A stretch of 64,000 nt of DNA, from assembly GCA_003667245.1 (NCBI GenBank), contig RCNN01000010.1, forward strand, positions 115,543 to 179,542. Reading direction: 5' to 3'. Positions 24,322 to 36,153 of this stretch are shown piece by piece. The translations under genes and the position numbers were made by a program. The notes beneath the pieces were generated by a model that saw only the letters and a program-made list of their open reading frames with translations, made no database searches and had not been told where the DNA came from. Within the stretch, counting starts at the first letter, position 1, and each line of letters begins with the position of its first letter. The stretch is from Heterostelium multicystogenum (Eukaryota; Evosea; Eumycetozoa; Acytosteliales; Acytosteliaceae).

Positions 24322-25629
24322 TATAATGTATATAATTCGATGATAAGCCGACTATCTGACTGACTGCTGACTTGACTTGATTGAAAGTATCTGAATATGT
24401 ATATTACAGGTATAATTTAAAAATATGATCTTCCCTATTTTTAAAATCAATTTGATTTTGTTTTTTATAAACCAACCACCAGAAAGAGCGCAATCCCTTT
24501 CATATTTTTAGTTAACGGTAAAAAATACAACCATAAAAATTTGAAATAATTGTTGTTCACTTTGAATTATTTAAAAAGATCTATGAAATATTAATAATAA
24601 TACTATTATAATCTTAGCAACTATTCATTACATTAGTTTATAAGTACATGTACTCATTGATATTAGCAATCAAATTAGATTCGTTTACTTCATAAAGTTA
24701 TTTAATTATTTTAATTCAGTAATAATAATAATAATAATAATAATGATTAAGTTTGGTAAATAGTAAAGAAGATTCTATTACTGTAAAGAAGGAATAATAA
24801 AGCCAAGATCTTTACCCACCATAGGTAGCTCTTGAATTTACTTGTTGGGTGATGGTATCAAAGAAAACCAAAAAAAAATTGGATTGTTCCCCCGCTTTTG
24901 TCGGAATCGGGAGTTTCCTTCATGTTTGCTATGGGGAACTTGCATGATAATAGATATTTCAGTTCATTTATTTGTTATAAATCTGGATGCACTGTATGAT
25001 AAACTAAAACCAAATTGAGCCTTACCCAGTGTTGGTGTTCACACTGAAAAATCCAATTCTCTTTTAGGAAAAGCATGTTGTTTATTTCTTGTACAAGATT
25101 TTTTTCAAATTTCTGTATGGTCGAAGTGATGATGAAAATTGATTACCAACTGATGGTTTTAAACAGAAACTCAATTCAATTCGCAATACTTGCTCTTCCT
25201 TTGGTCTCAACATCATTATCAATCCCTAAGCATTCAACCTTTAAAAAGTATACATACACACACATAAACACAGATAGAGATAATATATTGAATTGATCTC
25301 ACTATTTAATTGTATCTATTTTTACAACTTTCATAACAATTAACCCAATAACCATAAAAAACATAAAATAAAACAACACACACTACACAATACAACACTA
25401 CCACTACCACCACCGGCGATCTTATAAGAATTTGCGATACACTATAAAATTGAACAGAATCCAAGATTCATTTGACACTATACTATATTTGAACACATTC
25501 ATTAGCTAACGTGCGCGCATTATACAAGTTCAAATTAAATTAACATTAAATATCATTCATATTTATATAGTTTTATTGTATTATAGTTTCTATATTTATT
25601 TCAAATTGCTTCATTCGTTCAATTAATCG
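24322..25629. other. divergent intergenic region
   Basis: Shared upstream region of the CM1 protein and citrate synthase. It holds an AAT microsatellite (about 24720-24745) and CA-rich sequence just before the citrate synthase start. A short frame at 25075-25296 has no support as a gene. Confidence 0.45.
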
Positions 25630-27341
25630 ATGATGAGTTCTCCATTAGAATCTCCTGCTGTAGTCTCACCACCAAGTGGTAAGAACACTCTCACTGTGAC
25701 TGACAATCGTACCGGAAAGACATACGAGATTGCAATCACAAATGAAACATGTAAAGCTCTTGATTTCCGTCCAATTAAGGAAAATCCTTCAGATTTCGGT
25801 ACAATGTAGGTTATTTTCTTCGCAGATGAGTATTGATGAATACTCAATTAATAACGGGTTGTATCTATTAGGATTTACGATCCAGGATATTACAATACTG
25901 CTGTTTGTAAGTCCCAAATCACCTACATTGATGGTGACCAAGGTATTTTGGAGTATCGTGGATATTCAATTGAAGATCTTGCTGCAAACTCTTCATTCGT
26001 GGAGGTTGCTTATTTATTAATTTTTTGGATCTCTTCCAAACTCTGTAAGATTCGCTATGCTCCAAACACTCTTATTGTTTATTAATATTCAATTTGATAT
26101 TCTGCTTCTTTGTGGATTAATAGAACCAACTTAACCTATGGAACTCCAAGATTATGAATCATACATTTATTCATGAAAATCTTATTCAACTGATGAAATC
26201 ATTCAGATATGATGCACATCCAATGGGTATGCTCATTAGTTCAATGAGTGCTATGTCCACATTCTACCCAGAAGCAAATCCTGCTCTTAAGGGTGCCGAT
26301 ATTTACAAGAATAAAGCTTTGATGAACAAACAAATCTTTAGAATTCTAGGTAAATTACCTACCATTGCCGCATGTGCTTATCGTCATAGAATTGGAAGGT
26401 ACAATCTAAAAGCTATCTGTTTTTAAACTCTATTATAATACTAATCTTTGTTTATTTCTAGACCTTATAATAATCCAACCAACACACTATCATATACTGA
26501 AAACTTTTTATATATGTTGGATCGTTTGTCAGAGACAAATTACAAACCACACCCAGTTCTCACTAGGGCTTTGGATAAGTTGTTTATCATACATGCAGAC
26601 CATGAGTTGAATTGTTCAACTGCTACCATGAGACAAATTGCTTCAACTTTGGTTGACCCATACTCTGCAGTTGCTGGAGCTGCTAGTGCTTTGTATGGTC
26701 CATTACATGGTGGTGCCAATGAAGCAGTACTTCGTATGTTGGAACATATTGGAAGTGTTGAAAATATTCCAAATTTCTTAGATGCCGTAAAACAAAAGAA
26801 ACAACGTTTGATGGGATTCGGACATCGTGTATACAAGTCATACGATCCACGTGCCAAGATCTTAAAGGAAGTCACTCAAGAGGTATTCGCATTGCTTGGA
26901 AAGAATCCATTGATGGAAATTGCTACCGAGTTAGAGCGTCTTGCATTGACTGATCGTTACTTTATTGACAGACAACTCTATCCAAATGTAGATTTCTACA
27001 GTGGTATCATTTATAAGACTATGGGATTCCCAACCGATATGTTCCCTGTGCTCTTCTCCATCCCAAGAGCTGCTGGTTGGTTAGCACACTGGGTTGAGGA
27101 ACTCTCAGACGCAGATTTAAGAATTTTTAGACCAAGACAAGTCTATCTTGGAAAGCGTGGTGAGAAATACATTCCACTCGAAAGTAGAGTTTCTCCACAA
27201 ACTGAACTCACTAGTTATGCCTCTGGTATGTCTTCAAGAAGACAAGTATCAGACGAAACCAATGCCATTCCAAAGACCGCCAATGGTTCAAAGTCAATCT
27301 TGTCACAATCAATTGAATCAACTTTTGGTTCAAATAATTAA
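25630..27341 (+). CDS. citrate synthase, bacterial-type/peroxisomal class (4 exons)
   Basis: Exons 25630-25805, 25872-26044, 26124-26398 and 26462-27341 encode about 500 residues. The enzyme condenses acetyl-CoA and oxaloacetate. Conserved segments include [43 protein letters not shown] (catalytic His), [16 protein letters not shown] (second His and catalytic Asp) and [11 protein letters not shown]. The sequence resembles bacterial GltA more than the mitochondrial enzyme, as does the peroxisomal CshA of D. discoideum, so CshA-type function is likely. I see no mitochondrial presequence and no clear PTS1; the C-terminal 40 residues are Ser-rich. One frame break falls in the six-T run at 26021-26026; reading five Ts restores the conserved helix and an exact total of 501 codons. 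Confidence 0.9.
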
Positions 27342-27498
27342 TCACAAGTGAATATAGTCTTTCAGAACAAATAACAATTTAAAATTTTATATAAATAAAT
27401 AAATTTGTTTTATTTTATAAATAATAAGTCCTATTCTTCCAAAGATTAGGTTGATCAAAACATATAAATGTATGTATTGAATGGTGAAAAGAATTGAT

Positions 27499-30400
27499 CT
27501 AAAATGTATTGGTAAGGTAGTTTGTAATTTCTTCGAAGGAAGGTCTTTTGTTTGGATCTTCTGACCAACACCAAACAACTAACTTTTTCCAATTCGGGTC
27601 GCAGTTTTCGGGGATTTCAGGACGCAATTCTTTACTTGCCACCAGAATTCCCGCATTCATGGGAGGAATACCAGCATATGGCTCCTCTCCAGACAGTAAC
27701 TCCCAAATCACAATACCATAAGAATATACATCTGCTTTATGATTATAGCTTTCATGTCTTAGAATCTCTGGTGCAGTCCATGCAACTGTACCAATAGTAG
27801 TCATTGTCTGAGTAAATGATGTTTCTCTAGCAATACCAAGATCTGCAATTTTTACATTGAAATGTTTATCTAATAAAAGGTTACTCGATTTCAAATCTCG
27901 GTGTATAATATCTAAAAGATAGAGTTAATATTTGAGAAATAACAAAGTTTGTTGATAAAATGATAACATACTTCTAGAGTGAAGATAACGCATTCCTCTT
28001 GCAATATCAAATGCAAATTGTAATATTAATGTTGAGTCCAACTTGTTGTTGTTTTCTCTAGAGTGGATCAAGTCGAAAAGATTTCCAGTTGGTAAAAACT
28101 CCATTACAATACACATCGGATTTAAACAGTATCCATAGCAATTTACAAGATTTGGGTGTTGCAGAGAACCTAATAGTTCAACCTCTGCCTTAAATTCGTT
28201 CATCATTTCTTCTTTTGCTTTCTCTTTAATTAGATTGAGTTTCTTTACAGCTACTTCTTTTTGTTTCCAAACGCCTCTTAAAACTTTTGAGAAATGTCCT
28301 TTGCCAATCTCTTTCTCAATTTTTATATCTGGATAGTTAATCATTGTAACACTAGAAGAAATGGGTAAATTGGCTTAAATAATGATATATATAAATTAAT
28401 AAATGAAATTCAAAGAATATCATAATCATAACCTACTAGTATTTGCAAACCAAACATCATCCAAGATGTTTCCATTGGGTCCTTTACCACCACAAATAAA
28501 AAGTTTGCTTTCGTTTTTGACCAGTCCATGATGAGAATGAGGCGATATTTGAAGTCCAGTTACTTTAGACCATTGCATTCTATAGGATAGAGACCATATA
28601 TCACGTTGAGTAATGCCCTCACGTCTTCCACCAACAATTATGATATTTCTACCAACTCTTACAGCAGCATGGAAAGAACGTTCTGGAGGTACCTCGGTGG
28701 TACCGTGGCTTGGAGGTGAAATCCAAGTATTGGTGTCTAGCTGAAGAATATTAATATCATTTAGATCCTTTGGTTGTTGGTACCCACCAAAGACAACCAT
28801 TTTCTCACCCAAAATGGTAGTGGAGTGACCATAACGTTCGCTTGGTGGATTTCCAGTGAAAATAAATGGTGTCCATGTCATTGTCTCTGGATCTAGGATA
28901 TGTGAATCGTTTAGCACCGCTTCACCATCAAATCCACCTAATAGAATAAACTTATTTCCATAACGTGTAAGAGTATGACCAATACGCGGCGAGGGGGAGT
29001 AGCTATTGATTCTAGGTTGTGACCAGTGAACAGTGGAATCATCAATAATTGATACCATATAGACTTTGTTTGACATCTTGCCATTGACCATTCCACCAAA
29101 TAAATAGAACTTATTACCGATTCTACAAAAATCATGTAGGTAGATTGAGTCTGGTGCAATTTTGGAACCAGTGACTTTGGGTGTAGTTGAAATGCCTTTT
29201 TCCATATCAGTGAATTGCACAATATTCGCAGCTTCTACCACACCTTCACCTCCAATTGTTACAATAGATTGACCATATACTGTGATTGAGTGAGACTGAT
29301 AAAGATATTAGTGTTATGTAAGAGTTAGGATTTACAAATTACTTACAGCTCTTGGGGGAACAAGTGTAAATGGAGATTGTGCCCAGTCAAGTTTCTCCTC
29401 AAGATTGGAAGATAGTTTGGTAAAGTGGGTAATATTGCTCTTTACTTTCTTGATACTAACAAGTTCGGAACAACTCTACTTTGGTTTCTTTTGGAGCATC
29501 ATTATTATTTGGGCCGTCTTCAAGATCAGAATCATTCATCAGATTGGTAGAGGTCTCATCTTGCTCCATACTTTGATTATTTTCACTTCCATCATCTGTA
29601 TTATTATCGTGATTGTTGGATGAATCATTGCTATTGTTTGTATTGTTGTTTGTGTTGGTTATGAATATTATTCTTATAGTTGAGATTATAATTGAGATAT
29701 TGATTATAGTATTCTGGAGGTAATGAACGTCTGTGGTTATCATAGGGTCTAGTACGATAGAATGAAGAAGAGTCTTCGGATGGAAGAGGAAAGTTGATAA
29801 ATGATGGTAAGTTTGTTGGTGCTGTTAAGGATTGTGCGCTTGTTTCCTTGTTATTGACGCTGTTGATATTATGGATGCTACTGGAAGATCCAGATGAGGA
29901 AGATCTTGTATGATTCTTAGAGGTTGGTGCTATCAATGAAGTGGTTGATCTGTTGGCACTCATTCCATTGATGCCACCTAAACTACTATTGATACCATTG
30001 ACATTTGAAGTTAATCCTGCGTCTTTGGCGATACTACTAGATGATGCCTCGTAGAAATTGATTTTATCTTTAATATTACTCTGAGAGGGTTCATTGGTAT
30101 TGTCTTTGTTCAGATCGGATTGTCGTCTTGTATCAGTGATATGGTATTGCTCATCAAGACATAAAAATACATATGTTACAATGACGGCCACAACAGGAAG
30201 TGGCACCCAACCTCTAAATACTTCTGTAAGGAAATAGATGACGCAGACCAATACTAATGATACAACAAGATATAATTTGTTAAATAGCAGTGTCCCATGA
30301 ATAACAACAGGAGGACCTCTGATCGCGTCATTGATATGATTGATCCATTTCCTTAAATAACTATCTAATATCTCCTCGGAATTGTCATTCTTATTTATAA

Positions 30401-30894
30401 AACTACTATTATTTTCACTTTTGTACATATTATTGGTATTATTTACATTATTACTGCTATTTACATTATTTAGGATCTTAGATGGTGATATTGATCGAAA
30501 AGATGATGAGTTTGAAATGATTTCTTTTGTTGGACTGGTTGAAACTATGAGTCTGCTGATTCCCTGAGGTAGAGGTTGTTGAACTACTATTGTTCTGACT
30601 ATTTATTTCATTTAAGTTCTCCATTAAGTTTGGTGTTGAATAATATATTTGATTTACATTGGTATGAGCTAATGAGAAGGAAATTCTTCTTTTGCTCAAT
30701 GGTGACGATTGATTTATCTGCTGTTGATGCTGTTGTTGTTGCTGTTGCTGTTGTTGTTGCTCTTTAAATTTATCAGTATCCACTAGAAGAGAATGACTCC
30801 TGTAACGAATACCCTTAGGATTAATTGTGGTAATGGTAGCCACTCTTTTATAAAATAGGTTGGTATTGTTGTTCACAATGAACGAACAATCTGC
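27499..30894 (-). CDS. transmembrane Kelch-repeat TKL-type protein kinase
   Basis: The minus-strand exons are about 30894-29347, 29295-28433, 28351-27972 and 27911-27499. The N-terminal exon has a Gln run, Ser/Asn-rich sequence and two membrane helices (about 30330-30160). The second exon holds Kelch repeats with the GG-x-Y/W pattern (FYLFGGMVNG, FILLGGFDGE, MVVFGGYQQP, IIIVGGRREG, LFICGGKGPNG). The last two exons form a complete kinase: GKGHFSKV, VAVKK, HRDLKSSN, DLG in place of DFG, APE; the activation segment GTVAWTA fits the TKL group. Catalytic Lys and Asp are present. Topology suggests a membrane-anchored Ser/Thr kinase with a beta-propeller. The first exon changes frame at about 30562 (GGG), near 29650 and near 29467. 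The true start lies upstream of 30894 and was not resolved. Downstream exons are intact. Confidence 0.75.
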
Positions 30895-31394
30895 AAGCAA
30901 CAAGCTAACTAAATAAAGAAATTAGATAAACTATAAACTTAGGACAATGAATAATAATAATAATAATAACCAATAATAAACGGGTATTTCTAATAATGTG
31001 AATCTACAAAATTATCTTAATATACATTTAATTTTTAAAAATAAATGATATTGTTGTTGTTGTTTTTATTAAGTTTCTAAATCAAGTTAGTTTTTTGGGT
31101 GTGTTGTTTGGGTGAGAAAGTGAATGAACCCAACAATCGTAATAATAATAAAAAATAAAATATAATCTATTTATCTATCTATCTATTTATCTATCTTTAT
31201 GATAATATTAATATTAAAATAAAATTCATTAATATCATAATAATATTTAACACAATAATATTAAATAATGAGTTGTTGATGTTGTTATTGTTTATCTTGT
31301 ATGAATCATCAATATTGTTAAGTGTTTAATTCAGAGAATAATTTTTTTACATCTAACAAAGAATTCTCTTCGAATTGGGCTGCTTGAGGATGGC
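30895..31394. other. intergenic region, possible upstream exon of the Kelch kinase
   Basis: AT-rich with AAT and TATC repeats (about 30952 and 31165-31190). The kinase gene needs a start codon from this stretch or beyond, but I could not find a convincing one. The 3' UTR of the next gene overlaps its right end. Confidence 0.4.
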
Positions 31395-32068
31395 TTAGAA
31401 GTTGGCTTTGATAGGTGGTCCAGCTGTAAATAAGATGTCGGAATCAATGAAACTAACAAGAGAATATATATCTTTATCAAATTTCTACTCTATTTATTAA
31501 AATCTTATACTTTTAATAGTTAAAGGAGGCTTTTCAAGCTTAGATGAAATAAAACTATTTAATTAAGATAGTTAATATAGGATTGATTTGATGAAACTAA
31601 AATAGAATAGATTTACCCGAATGTGTAAATATCGCCTGGTCTGATACCATCTTGGAAATCTGGTGCACACAGTTCGTTTATTTCCTCGTTATACCTGGCA
31701 TTCCAAATGGATGATGGCTTCAACAACTCAAAGCCGACAGCATTAAAGGTTATCTTTCTAATTTTAACACCACAAATATTCTTGATTGATCCTTTAAATT
31801 GTGCTGAATCAGTCCAAACACCATCAGTAGTTACATTAAACTCTACTAAAAGCTTTGCTTGCTCTAAATAAAGAAATGAGCTTATACACTATTAACTAAT
31901 AAAATCCATCACCTATTTACCTAATGGTCTGCACATCGCAGAAGTATAATCGGAAACACAAAACAATTGACCAAAGCAACTTCTTGGGCCACACAATTCT
32001 GATGCATTGCTACCATTAAACAAAACAATAGAAATAGAAATAAATATTACTAAAGTTGCTAGCTTCAT
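31395..32068 (-). CDS. secreted CBM49-like carbohydrate-binding protein (3 exons)
   Basis: Minus-strand exons 32068-31921, 31863-31617 and 31423-about 31395 encode about 140 residues. The start MKLATLVIFISISIVLFNGS is a clear signal peptide, followed by a short Cys-containing segment with four Cys. The rest (VEFNVTTDGVWTDSAQFKG, NICGVKIRKITFNAVGF, LCAPDFQDGI, PGDIYTF) fits the small beta-sandwich CBM49 family. In dictyostelids, such proteins bind cellulose in the stalk, spore coat or slime sheath. The last splice gives GPPIKANF then stop only if one G of the GGG at the donor is discounted. The canonical reading adds about 35 unrelated residues. I prefer the shorter end. Confidence 0.65.
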
Positions 32069-32662
32069 TTCTTATTATTTATATTAATAACTATCTATTT
32101 GATATCGTAATAAAACAAATGAATGTCAAACATTGTGATTACTCAATAAATACGATTCTAATGTAATCAATCTGCAGAGATCTACAAATAATAAATAACA
32201 TTTGTATTTAAAATAAATCGATATACATGATTGATGATGTAATAAAAGGTGAAGCACAATTGGATCAACAGTTATTGAATTTGTATTCTAACCTTCAATT
32301 ACTGTACCACACCACATTCTACACAATATATTCTATGTTGGCGTGGTGCATATAATACATCAATAAGTGTTACTATCCCACACTCGACCTTTCCGGTGGT
32401 CGGGGTTTACATAAGATGGATTATTATTATTATGTTTTTGTTTTTATTTTGTAATATAAGATTGTTTAGTTGTTTAGTTGTTTAGTTGTTGCTTGGTAGT
32501 TTAAGTTGGTATTGCTGGATTCTGGCTTAATATGTACAGATAATTAAATGTGAATTACTATTATAAATAATGATGATAAATAGGTACCAACTTCTTTTCT
32601 TTTGACCAGTAGAATGTATAACAATAACAAATCGGTATATAATTGCATAAACAATGCCGTAG
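32069..32662. other. intergenic region with a small hairpin
   Basis: Mostly AT-rich. A GC-richer patch at about 32290-32410 includes CTCGACC...GGTCGGG (about 32387-32408), able to form a seven-base-pair stem with an eight-base loop. I cannot assign it to a known RNA class. Confidence 0.35.
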
Positions 32663-35112
32663 TTACTTGTGTATAAGTGGAGGATTGATGTTTGTTGATG
32701 TTTGATAATAAGCTATTATTAAGAGTTTGTTCTTGATATTTGTTGATTGAGTGGTGATGTTGAACATAATGTAGATATTAAGGTCTTTTATGTTTGGCGA
32801 TGATATTAAATCTTCATTAATTTCGCTTTCTTTCAATGCATACACAATTGATGGTGCTGTTTGTTAAAGTTAAAAGGAAACGAATGAGTAATCATGTATA
32901 TAGTAGTCAAGAATATGATTCCCTTACGAGTTGGTTTCTTTGGTGCTTTTGGTTGTGGTGGTTGTGGTTGGGTTTGCCTTCTTCTTGTTCTTGTTGAGAC
33001 TCTGGACTCTCCATCAACTAATCTTAAATTCTCTTTTTCCTCTGAAATTCGCTTTTGCTTATCAACAAGTAAATTAACCATTCTCTCCCTCAGCAGCAAA
33101 GTCTCTTCCTATAGTATAGTAGTAGAAGTAGTTGTTGATAATTAATTGATTAGATTACTTAAGCTGATTTGTTAAAACGACTACCTACTTCATATTCATT
33201 TTCAAATTGCTGTTTCTCAGCATCAAACATATTCATAATATTTTGTAGTTGGTAATTCTTCCAAGCCTCTGCAATCTGTAATTTCTTTTCTTTCTTTAAA
33301 TCTAACTCTCTTAGCTTATCTTGGAAAGTAGAATGATCACCTTTGAAAAAACCAATATTAGTACTAGCTTCTACAGTGTATTCTTGTTGCCGGCTACTTA
33401 CCAACTTTAATCTCTTCCATTTCTTTTTTGATTTGGTTAAGTTTATCTGTACAGAACTTCTCTTTTAGATCTGAAAACTCTTTCTCTATACGCTCTAAAT
33501 TACCCAGGCACTCTATTCTTTTCTTTGATTCTTGGTCTGCCTCCTTGTTCGAAGAGTAACTTGACTTTGTTATTAAGCCGTCGCCTTTCTTCTCTTTATC
33601 TAAAACATCATCTTCGTATTCGCCAGGCTCCATATCTTCGTCCGCTGATGGTTGCTCTGCCGCTTCTCTCTTGGTCTTTAATACCTCTTCATCCATAGTG
33701 CTTTGATCTATTTCCTCTTCTTTATTACTACCTTCATCATCAGTGTTGAACGCTGTTGTAGCTGGTGTGTATGTAGGAGAACTCGATTTATCTACTTTCT
33801 TCTCATCACTTCCGTTAGAATAGTGTTTACTATTCTGTACCTCGCCATCATTGGCCTCACTTTCTATCTCCATCGATGTCTCATTGTTTATTTCATCCTT
33901 TTCCTTCTCTTTATCTTTCGGCTTGCCACTGTCTTCCTCCTCTTTCGTTTTCTTTTCTTCTTCCTTTTGCTCATCATTGACTTTCTCACTGACCACAGAA
34001 TCATTTGGTTTCTTCTCATCCTCTACATTGCTTTTAGTATCCTCCTTGGCAGCCGGTATATCTTCTTTTTCTTGTACGCTCTCTTTGCTCTCTTTAACTA
34101 TATCTATATTAGTTTCTATTGATTTTTTATCTGTCATCTTTTCATCTGGACTCTCAGAAGTGGTAGATTCTGGATTTTCAACAGTTGATTCACTTGTATC
34201 TTTATCGGTACTCGTATTATTATCATTACTATTACTATTACTATTATTGTTGTTGTTATTCTCTGCAGCCTCATTACCATTCAAAGACACTGGATCTTTG
34301 ATGACCACATCGGGTGGGTTCGAATCTATTTCCATTATTGGTTTACTTGATGTATCTTGATTTATTACTACAGTAGAATCAATTGTTTCTTTACTTGTTT
34401 CTGTATATATAATAGGTTTTAGTGGTTTACATAAATAAAATGCAGTTAGTTATTAAATCTTTGCCGATAGCTGTTGATATTAACATTAATTGCTATGCTA
34501 TTGTTGTTATTCTAAACCAAAATAATAAATATAGAAAAAGGGTTGTGATTTTATTGATCCTACATTGGTGTTTAAATTTAAACTGATTTGTAAATTAAAA
34601 AAAAATTCAAAAAAAGTTTAATAAGATGTTGTTGAAACCACCAAACATGAATCCTTTGTTTTTGTTGTGGTTTTACACCTGATATGAGATTGTGATGATC
34701 ATCAGTAGGAGTGATTCAAAAATAATAACGCTTGGAACAATTTTCAAATTTTGAATTGTTGTTTTGTTTTTCAGAACTTCATTTTTTGTTTTTTTGGTTG
34801 CTGCGAAATGGAATTACAACAACAGAGAATAGTTATCGAGATCTTGTTATTATTATTATTATTATTATAAATATAGATTGAATGAGTTTAATGAATAAAA
34901 CTATACATTTGAGATATGATACATAGATCTGTGAATGTCTATGTATCATTAATACAATGATACATGAGCTATTGCTTTTGTTGGTTGGTGTATGAATAAT
35001 AATATCTTGGTTATAATTCTCCAATAGAGTAGCTAATATGTATTAAAGTGATGTTACTAGTCAAGAGATGTATACCTATCTGTTGTGAGTCTGAATCGGA
35101 TGGGTTTCCCAT
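32663..35112 (-). CDS. Sds3/BRMS1-like subunit of a Sin3-type histone deacetylase complex (5 exons)
   Basis: Minus-strand exons are 35112-35076, 34400-33402, 33340-33189, 33108-32928 and 32856-32663. They join in phase to 520 residues with no frame break. The first half is an acidic, Ser/Asn/Lys-rich, disordered region. The second half is a charged helical segment (LGNLERIEKEFSDLKEKF, then LRELDLKKEKKLQIAEAW and MVNLLVDKQKRISEEKENLR) followed by TRTRRRQ and, after a proline-rich linker, SIVYALKESEINEDLISS. This order matches SUDS3/BRMS1, where the coiled region and the C-terminal motif bind Sin3 and assemble the HDAC corepressor. The first intron is 675 nt, long for this genome. The start is supported by the phase of the splice (G then AA) and by an ATG opening MGNPSDSDSQQ. 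The C-terminal tail is Asn/Ile-rich and not conserved. Confidence 0.75.
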
Positions 35113-35568
35113 GGATTAAAGCTGTAAATATATTTGCAGTGGCTGTTTTGTGATGTGTGGACTAGTGAATTTGCAATTGCTATTGTTATTTTGGGATAAA
35201 GGTAGCGGGTGGTTAAAGGCGAAGGAGAAAATAACTATAACTCTAAATATATTGCTCTAATACTAATATATGAATGGTGATCGGGATCCACTCAATGGAA
35301 GCTATAAACTATAAATAAGTGATTTACTAATCTCCTTTAGGTACTCCTATATTATAACAGTAATCTGTAGAATCTACAATGAAGCAATGCTGGTAACCAA
35401 ATAAATAAAAATATGATAATTGCAGTGCGTTAGTTCATTAATAGGTTAGAGCTGGATCGCGTAAAGTGGTCAACAGAAGCGATATTAATGAATAATTAAA
35501 AATTTTGAAAAGCAATAAATAAAATAAAAAAAATGTTTTTTTGTTTTTTATTCAATAACAATAATAAT
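35113..35568. other. intergenic region
   Basis: AT-rich spacer between the two minus-strand genes Sds3-like and gatC. No gene or structured RNA was seen. Confidence 0.5.
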
Positions 35569-36153
35569 TTATTGTATTTCTTCGATGTCAATATTGTTGT
35601 TTACACTACTTGTAGTTTGCCCACGGTGCGGTACTTTATAAAAATTCGATAGTGTATTCGATGAGTGTTTGAGTATATTATTGATATGTTGCTTCTGGTC
35701 GGTCGTCGATTTTGGTTCACTGCTGTCTTTCCTTTCTTCTCGTAGTGTCAGTGACTGATTCTCTAGTAAAGTACGCATTGGTTGTACATTTGAGGTATCG
35801 ACGAGTTGCATCGCGTCCACTGCAAGAAGTACATCACCTAGTTGTTGGCAATATCGATCTATATCCTCATTTTTGATCTCTAGCATCGATAACGATGCCA
35901 AGTGAGACAACTTTTCAACAGGAATACTATGTGACTTTTGTTTATTTTCAAGTAGCTCAACGACAGACCATCTCTTATTCCAGTCCTTTGTGTATTCAAA
36001 TAAACTATAATTAATAACAAGCTGTGACAAATGCCTGATTCCTATACATACAATAGATGATGCACAATAATATCTACTGTAAGAGTGTGCCCTGTAACTC
36101 AAAGACGTAATCAACCTGTTAGATTGGTTCACAAGCATAAACATGATTATCAA
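35569..36153 (-). CDS. gatC: mitochondrial Glu-tRNA(Gln) amidotransferase subunit C
   Basis: An uninterrupted 194-residue minus-strand frame. The first 55 residues are rich in Ser, Arg and Tyr and poor in acids, consistent with mitochondrial import. The GatC core follows: VEKLSHLASLSMLEI, DRYCQQLGDVLLAVDAMQL, and NVQPMRTLL. After a charged insertion of about 45 residues comes the C-terminal motif SNTLSNFYKVPHRG, which resembles the bacterial GatC ending with F.VP+. GatC stabilises the GatA-GatB heterodimer that converts mischarged Glu-tRNA(Gln) to Gln-tRNA(Gln). The initiator could also be the second or third Met (MFMLVNQS...). No intron is needed. Confidence 0.85.
   Translation of the reverse strand: MIIMFMLVNQSNRLITSLSYRAHSYSRYYCASSIVCIGIRHLSQLVINYSLFEYTKDWNKRWSVVELLENKQKSHSIPVEKLSHLASLSMLEIKNEDIDRYCQQLGDVLLAVDAMQLVDTSNVQPMRTLLENQSLTLREERKDSSEPKSTTDQKQHINNILKHSSNTLSNFYKVPHRGQTTSSVNNNIDIEEIQ

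Noticed and set aside
32385..32410. Hairpin resembling a terminator or tRNA arm
   Set aside because: A single seven-pair stem with no cloverleaf, no T-loop consensus and no RNA polymerase III box; kept only as a note on the spacer.
33851..34360. Plus-strand frames opposite the Sds3-like exon
   Set aside because: Ser/Phe/Leu-rich shadows of Lys/Glu/Asn codons; the minus strand has the conserved domains and clean splicing.
34401..35075. Frameshift at the start of the Sds3-like gene
   Set aside because: Including the full first exon (ending ATAG before GTATAC) gives an exact phase match, so no error is needed.
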